Below, piece after piece: positions 24,726 to 37,676 of a DNA stretch of 64,000 bases. Source of the DNA: Lindgomyces ingoldianus (lineage: Eukaryota > Ascomycota > Dothideomycetes > Pleosporales > Lindgomycetaceae); assembly GCF_010093535.1 (NCBI RefSeq), contig NW_022985174.1, forward strand, positions 1,104,566 to 1,168,565, given 5' to 3'. A model generated the notes under the pieces. The model searched no databases, had not been told where the DNA came from, and saw only the letters and a list, made by a program, of their open reading frames with translations. Numbering within the stretch: position 1 is the stretch's first letter; every line of letters starts with the position of its first letter. A program made the position numbers and the translations under genes.

Positions 24726-25834
24726 ATGTCCATAAAGTGAGTCTTTGCCCCTGTCCTGTACTTGCATCCTCACTCTGGCCCTGGCTTTACCCCGCGAAAA
24801 GCTCAGGTGCGAGAGCTAGGGTTTGGCTGCCGGCCCTACGACTTTGCCAATCCATAGCTCAGCTCCACGCCCTGGCGACTCACGCCCGCTATGAGGGGAA
24901 ACAAGTCTAATCGCAAGAACAGCTGGGTGATGCTTGCCGAAGCAGGCGGCTACACTCCCCTCCCTGGCGAACAGACACTCTACACATCACCACCGAGAAC
25001 CACGCTATCTGTCCAGAGCAACACTCGCCTTCCCCCAAGCCAAGCATACTCGGTGCAGTGTAGGTCAGGCATAGTCTATCTGACCAACAGACGAGTATGT
25101 CAAACTCAGACCTCCATCTCCTCCGCGCGCGCATCGCATCTCATCATATTACATCACATTCCCAAGCTAACTTCACATGTCAATCACAGGTAATCTACCT
25201 CCCCGTCACGCCCTCCCCCTCCCTCCAATCCTTCGCCGTCCCCATCCTCAACGTCTCAGACTCCCGCGTCACAGCCCCCTGGTTCGGCGCAAACAAATGG
25301 GAAGCCGTGATCCAACCCGTCTTCGGCGGCGGCATACCCCCGCACCACGCGGAACTCGAACTCACCATGGAATTCCGGGAGGGTGGCGCATTCGACTTTG
25401 CAACCACATTTGAGCGGCTACGAGAGCGGCTACGGCAGGCTGTGGACGTAGCGAGGGAAAGCGGGTTTGCAACTGGCGATGGTGCAGAGACGGGCGGTGG
25501 GCAGGGAGGAGGCGCGCTGCAGGGCGTGAATCTCAATTCAGTGCATTTGGAAGATTTGCCGGCGTATGAGGAGTCGAGGGGGCATGCGGTGCTGCGACCA
25601 GAGGAGGAGCTGCCAAGTCCACTGATCGCCGGAGGGAGAGGGAGGGAGAGGGACAGTGGGGTGGGGACGGAGCCTGAGACGACGAATAAAGAGAGTCCGT
25701 TGGGGAGTCCACAGCAGGAGGGTTTCCAGCCACCGTCGGAACCGCCACCAGGGTATGAGGAAGTGCAACGGGATAGTGTGGCGGATGAATTGGAAAGGAT
25801 GCTAAGAAGGGCGGAGGAACGAGAAGAGCGATGA
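24726..25834 (+). CDS. WBP2-like GRAM-domain protein with PPxY motif
   Basis: Exons 24726-24736, 24923-25094 and 25190-25834 encode 275 residues. The first exon is just 11 bases (ATGTCCATAAA, then GTGAGT). Splicing restores Asn-Trp and yields MSINWVMLAEAGG, the conserved opening of the family, so the internal ATG at 24891 is inside the intron. Residues ~5-130 form a GRAM/PH-like domain (LYTSPPRTTLSVQS, VYLTNRRVIYLP, WFGANKWEAVIQP, ELELTMEFREGGAFDFATTF). The tail is acidic and Gly/Pro-rich with LPAYEES and a PPGY motif (PPPGYEEV) that would bind WW domains such as those of Rsp5/Nedd4 ligases. WBP2 relatives act as adaptors; in fungi the partner is unknown. Confidence 0.88.
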
Positions 25835-26533
25835 TGTCAGTCAGGGACGATTGATTATTGCTGTTATAATTCGGTGGGAAGTGTGCATCTACTGTGTGTG
25901 TATTTACACTCCGAAGCACGGCGTTGACAGGAAAGACCACTCTATGATTACTTGCACAATGGAATGTCACGAGGACTATCCGGGGCGGCATTTTGGAACT
26001 TTTCTTGCACGAGGTCAGCCGGCATCGGGCGGCTCTTTGGTCGAGAACTAGGATCTAACGTCCTGAATAATGATATTTCATTTTCGACACCATACCTTGC
26101 AGTCAAAACATGCATTCACTTCAAGAAGATTTCTGCAGACGTGATTTTGGACGGCTTCCTAGAATTCCGCTCCATTCCTTCTACGCAAGGCTTCCATTGT
26201 CCTCCGACTTCTAAGTTCACGCTCAAAATCTTCCGGGGTTCCTTTTTCAACAATGACAGGCACATGACAATCAAAACTCCACAGAGTGGATCTGACGCTT
26301 TTGGCATGTGAACTCATCCTGCATGTGAAAGCTGGGGTGCCGCGACGCTAATCCCTAAGCAGAAGTGCCGAGGCATTTCAGGGACGCCGATGACGACCCA
26401 CTTGTCATCGTAAGTGCGACCTCATAAGCACCGGAGCTCTCCCTTTTTGCTTCTTGCTCTCCATTTCAAGCTCCTCTGACAACCCTTTGACCCCTTTCGT
26501 ATATATATTCGGGATTTCACTAAAGATTTCATC
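25835..26533. other. Spacer between WBP2-like gene and thiolase
   Basis: Contains the 3' UTR of the GRAM protein and the thiolase promoter. The open frame at 25952-26311 has no recognisable family. Nothing else is seen. Confidence 0.5.
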
Positions 26534-28071
26534 ATGGCGAACCAGACTGGACGTGGACAGCAGGGTATGTTTTAAAACTATAGAGAATAGATATATTCTT
26601 ATGTATATATATAAGATCGCTGATTGTCTGTCGTAGCGCAAGAACGACTCTCGCAAGTTAGTAGCCATTTGAGTGGAAGCTCGAGTCAGAAGGGGAAACA
26701 AGCCCTTTTAGAGAAGAATCCTGATGATGTAGGTCACTTGTTCATATTTCTTGGAAGCTGGGGTTGGACACTTCGAGGGGCCAAATATGTCCTAGTTCTA
26801 GTTCAGCTCTACTTTCCTTCCTTCTACTTTCGTTACATATTTAACACGCACTCATCAGATTGTAATAACTTGCGCCCTCCGCACGCCTATAACCCGGGGC
26901 GGCAAAGGCGGTTTTAAAAACACCGCCTCCGCGGACCTCCTCCATGGTGCCTTCACTGCGCTCATCCGCCGCTCCGGAATCGACCCCTCCCTTGTCGAGG
27001 ACATCGCCGTAGGCACCGTGCTAGCCCCCGGTGGCGGGGCAACTGAATTCCGCGCCGCTGCCCTCGCGGCCGGTTTCCCGGTAACTACGTCCTGTAAATC
27101 GCTGAACCGGCAATGTTCCAGCGGTCTCCAAGCATGCGTCGATATTGCGAATGCGATTAAAGCGGGAATGATCGAGATTGGGATCGGGGCTGGTGCGGAG
27201 AGTATGAGTTCGCAATATGGACCGCAAGCTGTTACCGAGTTTAGTGAGTTATTGGAGGGGCATAAAGAGGCGGCGAACTGCAAAGTGCCTATGGGTGTGC
27301 TATCCGAGAAGATGGCGAAAGCCAAAGGTATCCCGCGCTCCGAGCAAGACAAATTTGCGGCGTCGTCGTTCCAGAAAGCGGTACGGGCGCAGCAACAAGG
27401 GCTATTTGATGAAGAGATTGCGCCGTTGACAGTGAAGTGGACGGATCCAAAGACGGATGAGGAAAAGACGATTACGGTTGCCAAGGACGATGGTGTTAGG
27501 GAGGGTATCACGGCTGAGAGTCTCGGTAAGATTCGTCCCGCGTTTTCGAAAGATGGGAGTATCCACGCGGGAAACGCGAGCCAGATCTCCGACGGTGCTG
27601 CCGCCGTATTACTCATGAAGCGTAGCACCGCGCAACGTCTCGGTCAGCCTATCATCGGCAAATTCGTCCAAGCCTCCGTTGTGGGTGTCCCACCGTTGCT
27701 CATGGGTGTTGGCCCCGCTGCTGCGATTCCTGTGGTCTTGCAGAAAACGGGCCTGGGGAAGAATGATGTTGATATCTATGAGATTAACGAGGCGTTTGCG
27801 AGTCAGTGCCTTTACTGTATTAATGAGCTTGGGTTGGATATGGAAAAGGTTAATCCGAAGGGCGGAGCTATTGCTTTTGGGCATCCGCTAGGGGTTACTG
27901 GTGCGAGGCAGGTTAGTACATTGTTAACCGAGTTGAAGAGGACCGGGAAGAAGGTCGGGGTTACGAGTATGTGTATTGGTACTGGGTAAGTTTATAGCCC
28001 CCACCCCTGGTCTTGGCTTTGACTGATGTGTGGTCAGGATGGGCATGGCGGCTGTTTGGGTCGCTGAGTAG
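26534..28071 (+). CDS. POT1: Peroxisomal 3-ketoacyl-CoA thiolase
   Basis: Catalyses the last step of fatty-acid beta-oxidation, splitting 3-ketoacyl-CoA with CoA to acetyl-CoA and a shortened acyl-CoA. Exons 26534-26564, 26637-26728, 26859-27985 and 28038-28071 encode 427 residues. The second exon carries a perfect PTS2, RLSQVSSHL (R-L-x5-H-L), so import by Pex7 into peroxisomes is expected. Catalytic features are present: nucleophile Cys in NRQCSSGLQA, the NEAFA motif (EINEAFASQC), His in GGAIAFGHPLG, and the second Cys in TSMCIGTGMG, which is split by the last intron. Length and motif order match yeast Pot1/Fox3. The final exon is only 34 bases and encodes the terminal residues after CIGTG. 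Acetoacetyl-CoA thiolases lack this PTS2 leader. Confidence 0.96.
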
Positions 28072-31044
28072 ACTTAGAGTTGAGAGGAAAGAAAAGAGGT
28101 ATTTTCTTAGGTTCTTATATGCATTTGTATGAGTACTATTTCTCGTAGGCATAGATGGCTGGCTAGTTGGAGTTTCAATCAAACCCAATTCGGCCCTGTA
28201 TGATCTCGTTTGTGTAGAAGAAGGCCATGTGACCTCTTGTAACTTGTTGGCAATACAAGCCATAGCAATAGTCTTGGCATTCAGTACCCCGCATATATCA
28301 CTAGCATTGGTATTATCGCAGGTGTTCAGGTGTGGTGATTGAGATTTATCGGCCCTTTTCACACGTAAAATTATTTTGCTAAATCGGAACCTACTTCGAC
28401 AGCCAGCGTCTAGTTCCCTGTTGGGGCATCATACCTCTCATCCCCTAAAAATGCCATAAGGGAACTTCACCATGCCACAGTAAAGCTAAATTGATTCCAT
28501 CAGTCATGATCTCGTTCCGAAGTTCAAATATCAGTGCCTGGGTTCAGTAGAACGGGTTCGCGATTTCCTAACTGGCTCTCAAATAAAAGTTAGCCCACCA
28601 AACTTGTAAGGGCCTTTTATTAGTCTATATATCGTAGAATATACGAGAGTAGACCCACTCCAAGAAACTGGATTAGCGTTGAAGCTTGCTCTTGGGAAAC
28701 TGGGCTATATGGCTTACTACATGTCGTCGGCAATTTGCAACCGACATATGCAATATTAGGAAGAAATTGTGGCAGCAACATTCTTGGACCAAGGAATGCG
28801 TTTTCAGAAAGATGAAGTTGACGGATTCTTAGAGAAATTGAATGTAGAACTTTCAACTGAACTAAGTCAACATACGTATAAACGTAAGGTCGGTGTTAAA
28901 TTGACACGAATCGCCCAGGATATTGAATACATTCTTTGCACTTCCTTCGTCGACGAATTTCTTGAAGCCCACTAACATCCAAGGTGATAGCACCTCACAA
29001 ATCAAGATGTGGGCAGCTAAGTAGCTTTAATGAACAAGACTTTCATTTGAAGTCATGGAGAGGAGGACCATGCCAGATATAGCAGCACGGGACAAGGTTT
29101 GTTCCCCCTTCCCCCCCTTTCTGCAATTACCTCCCTGTGACCTCTGAACCCAGCTCCATCTCTTAAAGCACTTTCGGGCCCTTCTATGCGCGTGCTGGAG
29201 ATTACCATGACGCTCTGGGGCTAAGACGACATGTTGGATTGCTTGGTGTGCTACAAGATCTACATAGATCACTCTGCATACGCCCGTGAACGATTTCCGT
29301 CGCCAAGGCTGCTCGAATTCGTGGGGGGTAGAAAGTTAAGGGTAGAGTAGGGTAAAGGGGTGGACAAGGTAGTAGAGATTATAGCCTCTAAGAAATTTAT
29401 ATTGCTATAGAAAAATGTGGTTTATTCCATGCCTTTCGAGAGTGCGTTGCTACAATCTTAAAATATGGGTCACAAGCCACCATTCCATGTTCTAACAGCT
29501 ACTGAAAATTCTCATACCGACTAAAAATAACCCCACTTATTGCGATAACTACTAATGTTCCGGTTATCAAAGCCCACTGTGCGGCCAGCTCCTTGAATCG
29601 CTCTGCGTACCCTACAATGCGATGGCTAGGGTGCTAGTGAGTCTCGCCAAAAGCGCCAGCAGGGTAAGTAACCTGCTAATCTTAAAAATCGCTGAGTCTG
29701 ACTTGGTGTGGGGCCTTATAGCCAAGGCATTGAAAGATGCTAGAGGGTTAGGTAGAGTATGCGTAACTATGAGCCTGTAGGATAAACCCTCCCGTGGCAG
29801 CATAAAGGCAGAGATTCTGTCTTACCTAAGTATTGAATTCTAAAAGCAAGACATATATACTATTCCGCACACGAATCAACCACTAGTTGATTATTCAAAC
29901 CTTTTTGTTGTAATGGCGGAGGGGTGCGGAGCCCCGTCCTTACACTAAATCTCGAGTCACTCAGCTTTGAGATGCGATGAATGTGAATTGAAATATGTTA
30001 CATGCGGGCTTGTAGTACATTAGCCAGAATTGTCCTATACCTAAGCTTGCGTCCACATTGCCCAAAGCTCTCTTGGGCGCACCCTTTCTAGAGCCATAGT
30101 GACTGCCTTGAGAATGCAAAGTCACCTCTGGCACACTATGGCTGGAGACTTTGGTCTATTTAAAGGCTTCTCGAGGAGTTATACAAAGGAGTTACGGTAG
30201 AGGTAGCACTGTGGAGGCAGCCTCCGTCAGCTGCGCATAGTGCAACCATCCATGATGAGAAGGCGGCTGGTGACCTCTTTTTTTATCGTCGCGTAAAATC
30301 TGACGACATTGAAGGGTGTTTCGTGCTACAATGATCCTTTTAAACAATTGGTTCATTCGGTTGTGGAACCCATGCCCGAGAAAATGTCAACTACCTGTAC
30401 ACCCTTCTTGTACTATGTAAGCCTTCACATTCACATGCGCCAACTCAAAACACATAAAACAAATCTACAGAAAGTATTAATCCATGATAGGTACGACGCC
30501 TTAATCCATGAGGCTGAGTACTGGACATCCTTTGACGCCTTCCCGGCTAGAAACGTTTCTAGAACTGGCTGCCCTGCAACGCTTTCAGGATCCGGACAGT
30601 TTCGATACAGTCCAAATAAATGTACAGTGTTCGGTGTCGGGAACGCCGACCCTTAGGTCTATGGAAGATATAGAAATGCGCGGACGCGGGGATTCAGAGT
30701 TTCAAGGAAAATTTCATCAACCGCCTACACATATCTACCGATAGAGACTCATATGTAGACATGTATGCACATATAAGGGATTATCACAGCATTTTACAAG
30801 CTCACCCGCAACATATAGCTAATGTTTTTGTACTAGATAGAAACCCTGTCCTGGGATTAGCCCAGCCATCTAGGATTAGGGATTCACGTTGTATCAGTCC
30901 CTTCATCGCCTGCACCACCTAGCATACTAAACTGCAAACCCAGCCTCAAAAAACAGGTTAGAGCGCCATTAACTCCTGTATCCCATCGCTGCCCTACCCA
31001 CCCATGACCCTCACCCCCCATAGCATCTCTCCTATCTCTCCCAT
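28072..31044. other. Gene-poor 3 kb spacer
   Basis: No gene could be supported on either strand. The longest frames (28769-28975 plus, 29027-29272 minus, 30309-30656 plus) have no recognised domain, no plausible exons beside them and TA-rich surroundings. The sequence alternates A/T-rich parts (about 28,100-29,000 and 29,380-30,060) with more mixed parts, as in decayed repeats. A short inverted repeat lies at 30092-30143. Confidence 0.5.
30092..30143. repeat. 10-base perfect inverted repeat
   Basis: AGCCATAGTG at 30092-30101 is mirrored by CACTATGGCT at 30134-30143, with 32 bases between. It could form a small stem-loop or be the end of a decayed element. No function can be assigned. Confidence 0.6.
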
Positions 31045-33068
31045 CTACGCAACCCCCATACCCACAAGCACCAACAAAGCAACATTCATAACCACAATGA
31101 CACCCCAGATCAGAACCGCAAAAACGGCTGTAATCCAATGATTCCGCATCTGCACCGATTCTTCCACTGCCTCTTCCACCTCAACTACGCCATCCCTCTC
31201 ACTAACATCACGATTGTTCCTCACTGAAACCTTCATATATCTCCCCCGACACGTGAACCAGAGCAAGGGGGCACTAACAAACGGCAAAATAACACTAAGC
31301 GCAACCTGACTCCCCTGCAACGCCTTCCCCAGGCCCTCCCTCCCCACCGCCCCCGCAATAATAATAGATGGCGTGATACTAATCAACCTCGTAATCAATC
31401 TCCTCAACCACGGTTTCAATGTCCAATTAAGCTGGCCCTCCGATACTATTTGCCCAGAAATCGTACACACAATGCCAGCAGACGTTCCAGACAGCAAGAG
31501 CGCGAGCGCAAACAGGGTCCCCGCGACGGGCGCGAGCGTACGGGAAAGAAGATTGTGGATTGTGAAGAGATCTGCGTCGGAGGCTTCAGGGAGGCCGTTT
31601 AGAGAGGCACCCGCAACGATTAGGATCGAGCTGTTGACGAAGAGGGCGAAGGTGAAAAGTGAGATGGCGAGTTCGACGATGGAGTAAGACATGCAGGATT
31701 GGATTGCAGCAAGGGAGGGCCTGTATTTGATTTCGGAGTCGATGGAGTCGGTTTCGCTGGTTAAGGAAGGATTGTTGGCGTCGTCGTATTCGCGGAGGCG
31801 TGGCTGGACGATTCCGCTGCCTAGGTAGAGACTGTGAGGCATGACGGTAGCGCCCAGGATACCGCAAGATTGGAACAGTCTTGTGCATGTTAGCGCATGG
31901 GTTTTAAGGTGAAATGGTGCACTGACGCTTGGGACTTGATGAGGGTAGCAGAGGGGATATATCCTCGGAAGACGTCCCCAACAGATGTATTCTTGATCTG
32001 GCTGAGCTCAAAGCAGAAGCAAATGGCCACACCGAAGACCAAGACCATGACAAACCCCTCGAATGCTCTTAGACCCCGCATCGTGCCAGATGGATGGTAG
32101 AAGATTAGGATAATGAGCACGTCCACAATGGAAATGGCACAGCCAGCGACTAGAGGGACATGAAGGAGAATATTTAGGGCGATTGCAGTTCCAATGACCT
32201 GTTCAAAATCAGCACAAGTAGTATAACCCATGGGGGAGAACATACCTCTGCAATATCGGTCGCGATGATAGCTGATTCTGCGAAGAAATAGAGGACATAG
32301 TTGAGCCATGGAGGTAGATGAGCCTTGCAGTTTTCAGCAAGGTTCATTCCAGTGACGGAGCCAAGTTTGATACACAAAGACTGAAGAAAGATAGCGAATA
32401 TGTTTGACATTAACACAATGAACAGAAGTTTGAATCGAAAAGAAGCACCGGCTGCGACATCAGTGGCATAGTTACCTTGAAATAGGAGTTAGTTTTGGTC
32501 TGATATTGGCTGGTAGGGGAAATGGCATTGAATATGAGCTGGCCGTCTCGAGGAGGGTATTTTGAAGCAGAAGTAGACAAATACCATGCTAATAGGAGGA
32601 CATAAATTGGGCTATAAAAAAGGACTTACCCGGATCGATATATGCAACGGCAACCATGAAGCCAGGTCCAATGAATTTGGAGTATTTGACCATAATTTGA
32701 GCAGCCCTCTTGTACAAGCCGTGAAAAGCCAGTTGCCAGTCCCTAGCCATCCTCCTAGCATAGACTCTTGACACAGGGGAAGCAGCAGTGCGGGAACCTA
32801 GGTGTTTCCCACTTTGCACTACGATATTACCCTGGCCATCAAGGGCCTTTAGTCGAGCAGTGGTGTTGTCTCCGTCTGTAGCATGGTTTTCGCTGAGTTC
32901 TATCTCAGCATGAGAGGAGTCGGCAAGATCTATCCGGTGGTCTTGCTGCCGTCTGGCATTTGAGATGTGTTCAAAGTCGGCTCGGGTGGTCGCGTCGGCG
33001 TTGAGATCAGGCGGATTCTGGTTCCAGCCCTCATTGTGGACAGGGTCAGCCCGGGATGGACAATTCAT
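31045..33068 (-). CDS. SMF1: NRAMP-family divalent metal transporter
   Basis: Proton-coupled importer of Mn2+, Fe2+ and related ions. Exons in transcript order: 32630-33068, 32246-32475, 31927-32198 and 31045-31879, giving 591 residues. Introns are 154, 47 and 47 bases; the third uses donor GTCAGT with a GCTAAC branch site. The metal-binding DPGN of the first transmembrane helix (residues 145-148, in AYIDPGNYATD) is rebuilt across intron 1. The sixth helix carries GATVMPHSLYLGS with MPH at 327-329. About ten hydrophobic helices follow a ~125-residue polar N-terminus. The start at 33068 has a perfect GCCACCATG context and is preferred over an in-frame upstream ATG at 33098. Fungi have several SMF paralogues at plasma membrane, endosome or vacuole, and I cannot tell which this is. 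Confidence 0.93.
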
Positions 33069-34308
33069 GGTGGCGTGGGAGAAGGAAAGGGAAGCCACAA
33101 GGGCTGTAGAGGCGTCTAGGTCGTTCTATCGAGGAAGAGTTGAGGAGGAAGAGAGGGACAGGAGGTGGGATGCATAAAGATGTCAACAGCGGGGCAGGGA
33201 GGGCTGATATGCGGGTGATGATATCTTCTGCGCCTTCCGGTTGGAGGTCTCGGCCTACTGTGGCCTGTTTCTTCCGATGGGATGCGCTTTCCGTGTACGT
33301 GGAGGGTTCGGAGGATGAATCCTGGCCTGCAAGTCGGTGTGCCGCTTGGAAGCTTAGAGACGGCGGTGACGAAAGCGAGTTTTCAGCCGCCCGGAACCCT
33401 TCCGCGCGCATTGCCGGCCCATCAACCACGTCAGACGACCTGTTCGCTATTTCAAGTATGTGTGTCATCTCCAAATCGGCTGTCTGGCGCAGACAATTCA
33501 GTATTCAAATTCTTTGACAAGCGGGACAAAGAAATGAAAGCTACGGAGGACATCGCTTGATCTGCGCGCTAAGTGTTGGCCTGCATGAACGCCCGTCGCG
33601 GCACAAAGCTCGCTGTATCATCATCCCTATCGTTTTTCGTCATTGTCGCAAGTGTAATAGGCTCTCGGTATCACAAGCTAATTCACATCCGAATCACATC
33701 CACATATGCGAGCAGGTACACATCGGGCTTGCTGTAGCAAAGCGGAACCGAAAAGAAGTCTTTCCCTATCCAAGAAGAACCCTCATACATCTATCTAGAG
33801 TAAGAGGCGAATGTAACTCCCGAGTAAATATTCCACTAACTTCAAAGTGCCTTGGTTCCAAGAAGAATTTCATCCCGTCGTCAGTCATCGCCGTCTGCTC
33901 CACAACCACCACCACCACTACCAACCAGGAAGAGAGAGAACAGCTAAAAACTCCATCTACATACCAAAACATACCCTATAAAAGAGACCTAGTAGAAATG
34001 AAACTGAAAATCCAGGGACGCTGATGCGCCGCAATTTGCTGGAGTCCTCGCCGGAGTCCTCGCTAGCAGTCATGTATACGGGGTGATAGATCCGTGTGCG
34101 CCCCGCCCCCACCGAACCCCCCCGCCTACTAAAGCAGACACATCCGCTCCGCATTCCATACAAGAAGACCTAACAAGTACTCGAATAATCCTGTTCGCCG
34201 ATGAATGTTGCGTAGTGGTCCACCCATAGAAGTGAAGTATCGAACAGAAATCTCGTTTCCGAAACGCCAAAGTATGCCAGACCGTCCTAATGCACCCAAC
34301 TTTCACCC
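33069..34308. other. Spacer: NRAMP promoter and CDC24 3' region
   Basis: Both flanking genes run leftwards, so this is the promoter of the transporter plus the 3' UTR of CDC24. Open frames on the plus strand (33140-33517, 33557-34024) show no domains and are judged spurious. Confidence 0.5.
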
Positions 34309-37300
34309 TCATCGCTGACAGAAGAGGTCGATCTCACCCAACCCCCCGGTCGTGTTGAGATCCCGCTGCTGCTCCTTCCATGTCTCGAACGCTGTCTGCA
34401 CGTCCTCGTCTGATTGTATGCTGACGTAATCGCTCTCGTCCAAGTACTTCAACTTCACCTGCCCTGTGCTCAGAGAAACGCTGGTCGACCGTTGCAGTTT
34501 CGCATCGATTCGATCTTTCAATGACTGGAAGCTGATGTTTGTACTCACAACCAACGTCATTGTGCTTCCTGCCGATGGGCAGTGCACTTTGACTTTCAGT
34601 TGTGTTGGGATGCTACTATTAGTCATATCTGGGCCTGGCGTTTGCGATGATAGTGGCGGAGACATATTCCGGGAGTCAATAGAAGCTGGGGTCATCGTGC
34701 GTTCGAACGAAGAAGCGGGGGTCATAGTCCTAGCTATGGGGGCATGACTGGTCTCTCGACGAGCTGGCCCACCATGGTATTCGGAATTTGCAAGCTCTTG
34801 CGCAGTTCGCTGCTGAACGAGCCGATCTCGCTGGATAGCAGGTGATTGTGTCGCAGCTCGTGGAGGAAGACCGTTTGGTGAGCCACTTTGGCTCCGATTG
34901 ATGATTGACGAGTTGTAGGCGTAGTGTGTTGGAAAGGGCGGAACCTCTGGAACATTTGATTGTTGACCGTTAGGTAGTCGTCGGCCGGGACCGTTGGAGT
35001 TATGAATATCGGGACTGCTCGCAGATCGCAGTCGATTTTGGTTCATTATTGCTGAACCTGCATTCGGCGGTAGTGACGGTCTTTGCATACCACGACTCGT
35101 GGGGTAGGCACCTGGGGTCATGGAACCTTCGCGAGACATCGGACCGCGAGGCATGGCTGGGGCGGTGTAACGGTTATTGTCTTCGCCATAATAACCATTG
35201 GGAGGTTGTTGGCGAGGGAAGGGAAACGTTCCTGTTGAAGTCGTTCGGACAGAGGTACCAGACATTGGGGACTCAGCAGTAGGCGAGAAATATGAGTCTT
35301 GATTCCCCCCGGAGTTCGCAAGTTGCTGAGTGCGTAAGGTTAGCGCAGGCTGAGACGAATTTCCCATTGGGAAGCGAGGAGGAGGTACCCGCGGATCTAG
35401 GTTCTCCATTGGGGGCCCGCTATCCCCAGTTGTTGACCGCGAGCGCAGACTTAGGCTAGAGCCATTTGATCTCATGGCATAATTGTCATGAGGACCTGGA
35501 TAGCCGGGAACGACGGTATCCACATCCTCGTCCTCGTCGTCGTCTTCGTGTTCAGCATACGGGTTCGTGAGCTGATGGTCTTGCATAGAGATGAAAGCGG
35601 TGTTTGAAGGCTGCGAACGGGAGGTGCCGGCGCTGGATCTCGAATATTCTTTCATCATGCGTCGTTGAGTGTCAACTTGTGTGGCCCATTTCTTCATCGT
35701 CTCCTCCGAATTGAAACGTATAATGAAGTTCTCAATACCTGGGTCACCTTTCCAAAATATTTGGCATGTATATGAGCCTACTCTCGGCTTAGCAGTCAAT
35801 CGTGGAATTCAGCTTTCGGATAGCTCACCGGGCTTTTGAAGCGAGACAGTCTCTGTTACATTCTGCATAAATATTCGGCCTTTGAGCTGCAACTTCGGTT
35901 TCCCGTTCCTAGCCACTGGCTTATTCATCATCCGGTTCTTCTGCTTGTTGGGGTTGATTTCTTTGCAACATAGAAGGATCATCTCGAAGAGGTAAATCTT
36001 GTACTGAACAAGGATCTGTTAGTAAAAGCTCTAAGCGGTAACGGACCATTGCAGGAGCCATGATCCCATAGATACCTGATCTGTAAGAAATGTTCTACCC
36101 ACCTCACGCTCCTCGTTCTTTGCGTTGACGCTTTCACCCTTCAAAACAGTGAATTGGCCGTAAAGGAGCAAGTCACCGAACCCTTCGATCCGATGCCCCT
36201 TCCAATCTTCGACCAAAGTCTTGAGTTCTTCAACGGCCTCGAGTCGCTCTTCTCGGTCGATGGCCGCGTTGGTGCTCTGAAGCACAGAAGAGGCGGCCTC
36301 TATTCCCTTGGAAATGTCACTTCTCCGGCCCTCGTCAAGGTCACCTTTGTCACGAAGCTCCTATTGAATGATTAGCGTGGTAGAAGCGAGATTTCATCAG
36401 AAAGCATACTTTTAGTAGTAGAGGATACTTAGCTAAGCGCTGAAATGGCTTCAAGAGGAACGAGGTGAGATGCGTAGGCGACTCTACCATCTGTTGCATT
36501 TCTGACGATCCGCCCGTTTCCCTTAGTTTGTCGAACTCGCGCATGGCGACCTCTTCGCATTTCTTCTGATTCGCAATGTACGGCTCATACACTTTGAAGG
36601 CATCCTTGTACAAAACAAAGAGGTTACCCCAATTTTGTTCGTCGGCCGACATGGCATTAGTTTGCTCCACGCGGATTAAGAATCGACGCTGGAAGTCCAG
36701 AAGAGCATTTAAGTTTAAGAAGATGTCATGAACACTGTCTCCGGTGATGACGCCCTTCTCTTCAACCAGTTTCTTAAAGGATTGCAAAAGCTCTAGATGC
36801 TGGACGTATGTTCGCTCTGTTTTCACCAACTCATCAATGATGTGCTCTCTTTGCGTCCTCTTGATGGTGGAGGTTGCGGAGGCACTATCGGCTGTAACGA
36901 CTTCGGTGTTGATGATGCCCATCTGTACTAGGATATCTAGCACGCGATTCACTACATTGGTGACCTAGGAGGGGGGGAAAGTTAGCATGAAGTGATGATG
37001 AGCATTGGGTCATAGTGGTTACCTTGACGAAGCCGGTGGTGTCGTCGCCATACAGGTCGCTGATGATGAAGCATTCCTCGGACAGGAACTTGAGCTCGTT
37101 CACGCAGGCCTGGATGAACTTGTAAGATGCAGCTTTGGCCCGGGTCTTCTCGTTGACCCTTGCTTCGTCCACGCTAAGCTGGACCTTGGGGCCTAAGGCA
37201 TTATAAATTTCCATCAGCGGATATCCGCGCCGGAAGGTCCTCCACAGCAGGGTAACAGGGTCGGCATCGTCATCGGCTTTGCTCTCCTCCTCGATCATCC

Positions 37301-37676
37301 ATCGCTCAAAGCCTGGAATCGCACGCAAGCGCTGGTGGAGGTTAAGACATCTTTGAAACAGCGAGGTGTCCTTGTCGGCCCGCTTGTTGAGGACATTGTT
37401 GGAAGCTTCGACAGGGCCGCCGTTAACGGGGGTCGAGGTCGGGAAGACTGGTGGCTGCTGGCCGCCGAAGAGGGTCGAGGTAGAGGTGCCCTGTGTCGAC
37501 TGTGTGTCCCGCGAGGTGCTGTGCGAGTAGCTAGAGTACTGGCTCTGATAGCTCTGGTGGCTGTTGGCGTGCATCGGCCCGGCGCTCGAGTTCATACGAG
37601 AGTGCGTGGTAGTCGAGGTGGGAGAGGGGTTGTGGGTGTGAGCTCGCGCAAGTCCGGAGTGAAAAGCAACCTCCAT
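34309..37676 (-). CDS. CDC24: CDC24, Rho guanine-nucleotide exchange factor for Cdc42
   Basis: Activates Cdc42/Rac to set polarity and hyphal tip growth. Exons in transcript order: 37023-37676, 36410-36964, 36103-36360, 35829-36003 and 34309-35777 (1,036 residues); introns are 49-99 bases. Domain order is the diagnostic one. A calponin-homology domain spans about residues 100-230 (SLFQRCLNLHQRLRAIPGFE). The DH domain spans about 255-430 (VKTERTYVQHLELL to LLKPFQRLAKYPLLLKEL), and the PH domain about 450-620 (YKIYLFEMILLCCKE; SYTCQIFWKG spans the last intron). A long Ser/Pro/Asn-rich linker separates these from a C-terminal PB1 domain (about 950-1,036) that would bind Bem1. The first ~70 residues are low-complexity. 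All key regions appear intact. Confidence 0.96.

Noticed and set aside
24279..24740. 153-codon frame before the WBP2-like gene
   Set aside because: Overlaps the true first exon and has no family features; promoter sequence.
33066..33098. Upstream in-frame ATG for the NRAMP gene
   Set aside because: The ATG at 33068 has a perfect GCCACC context, and the ten extra residues add nothing recognisable.
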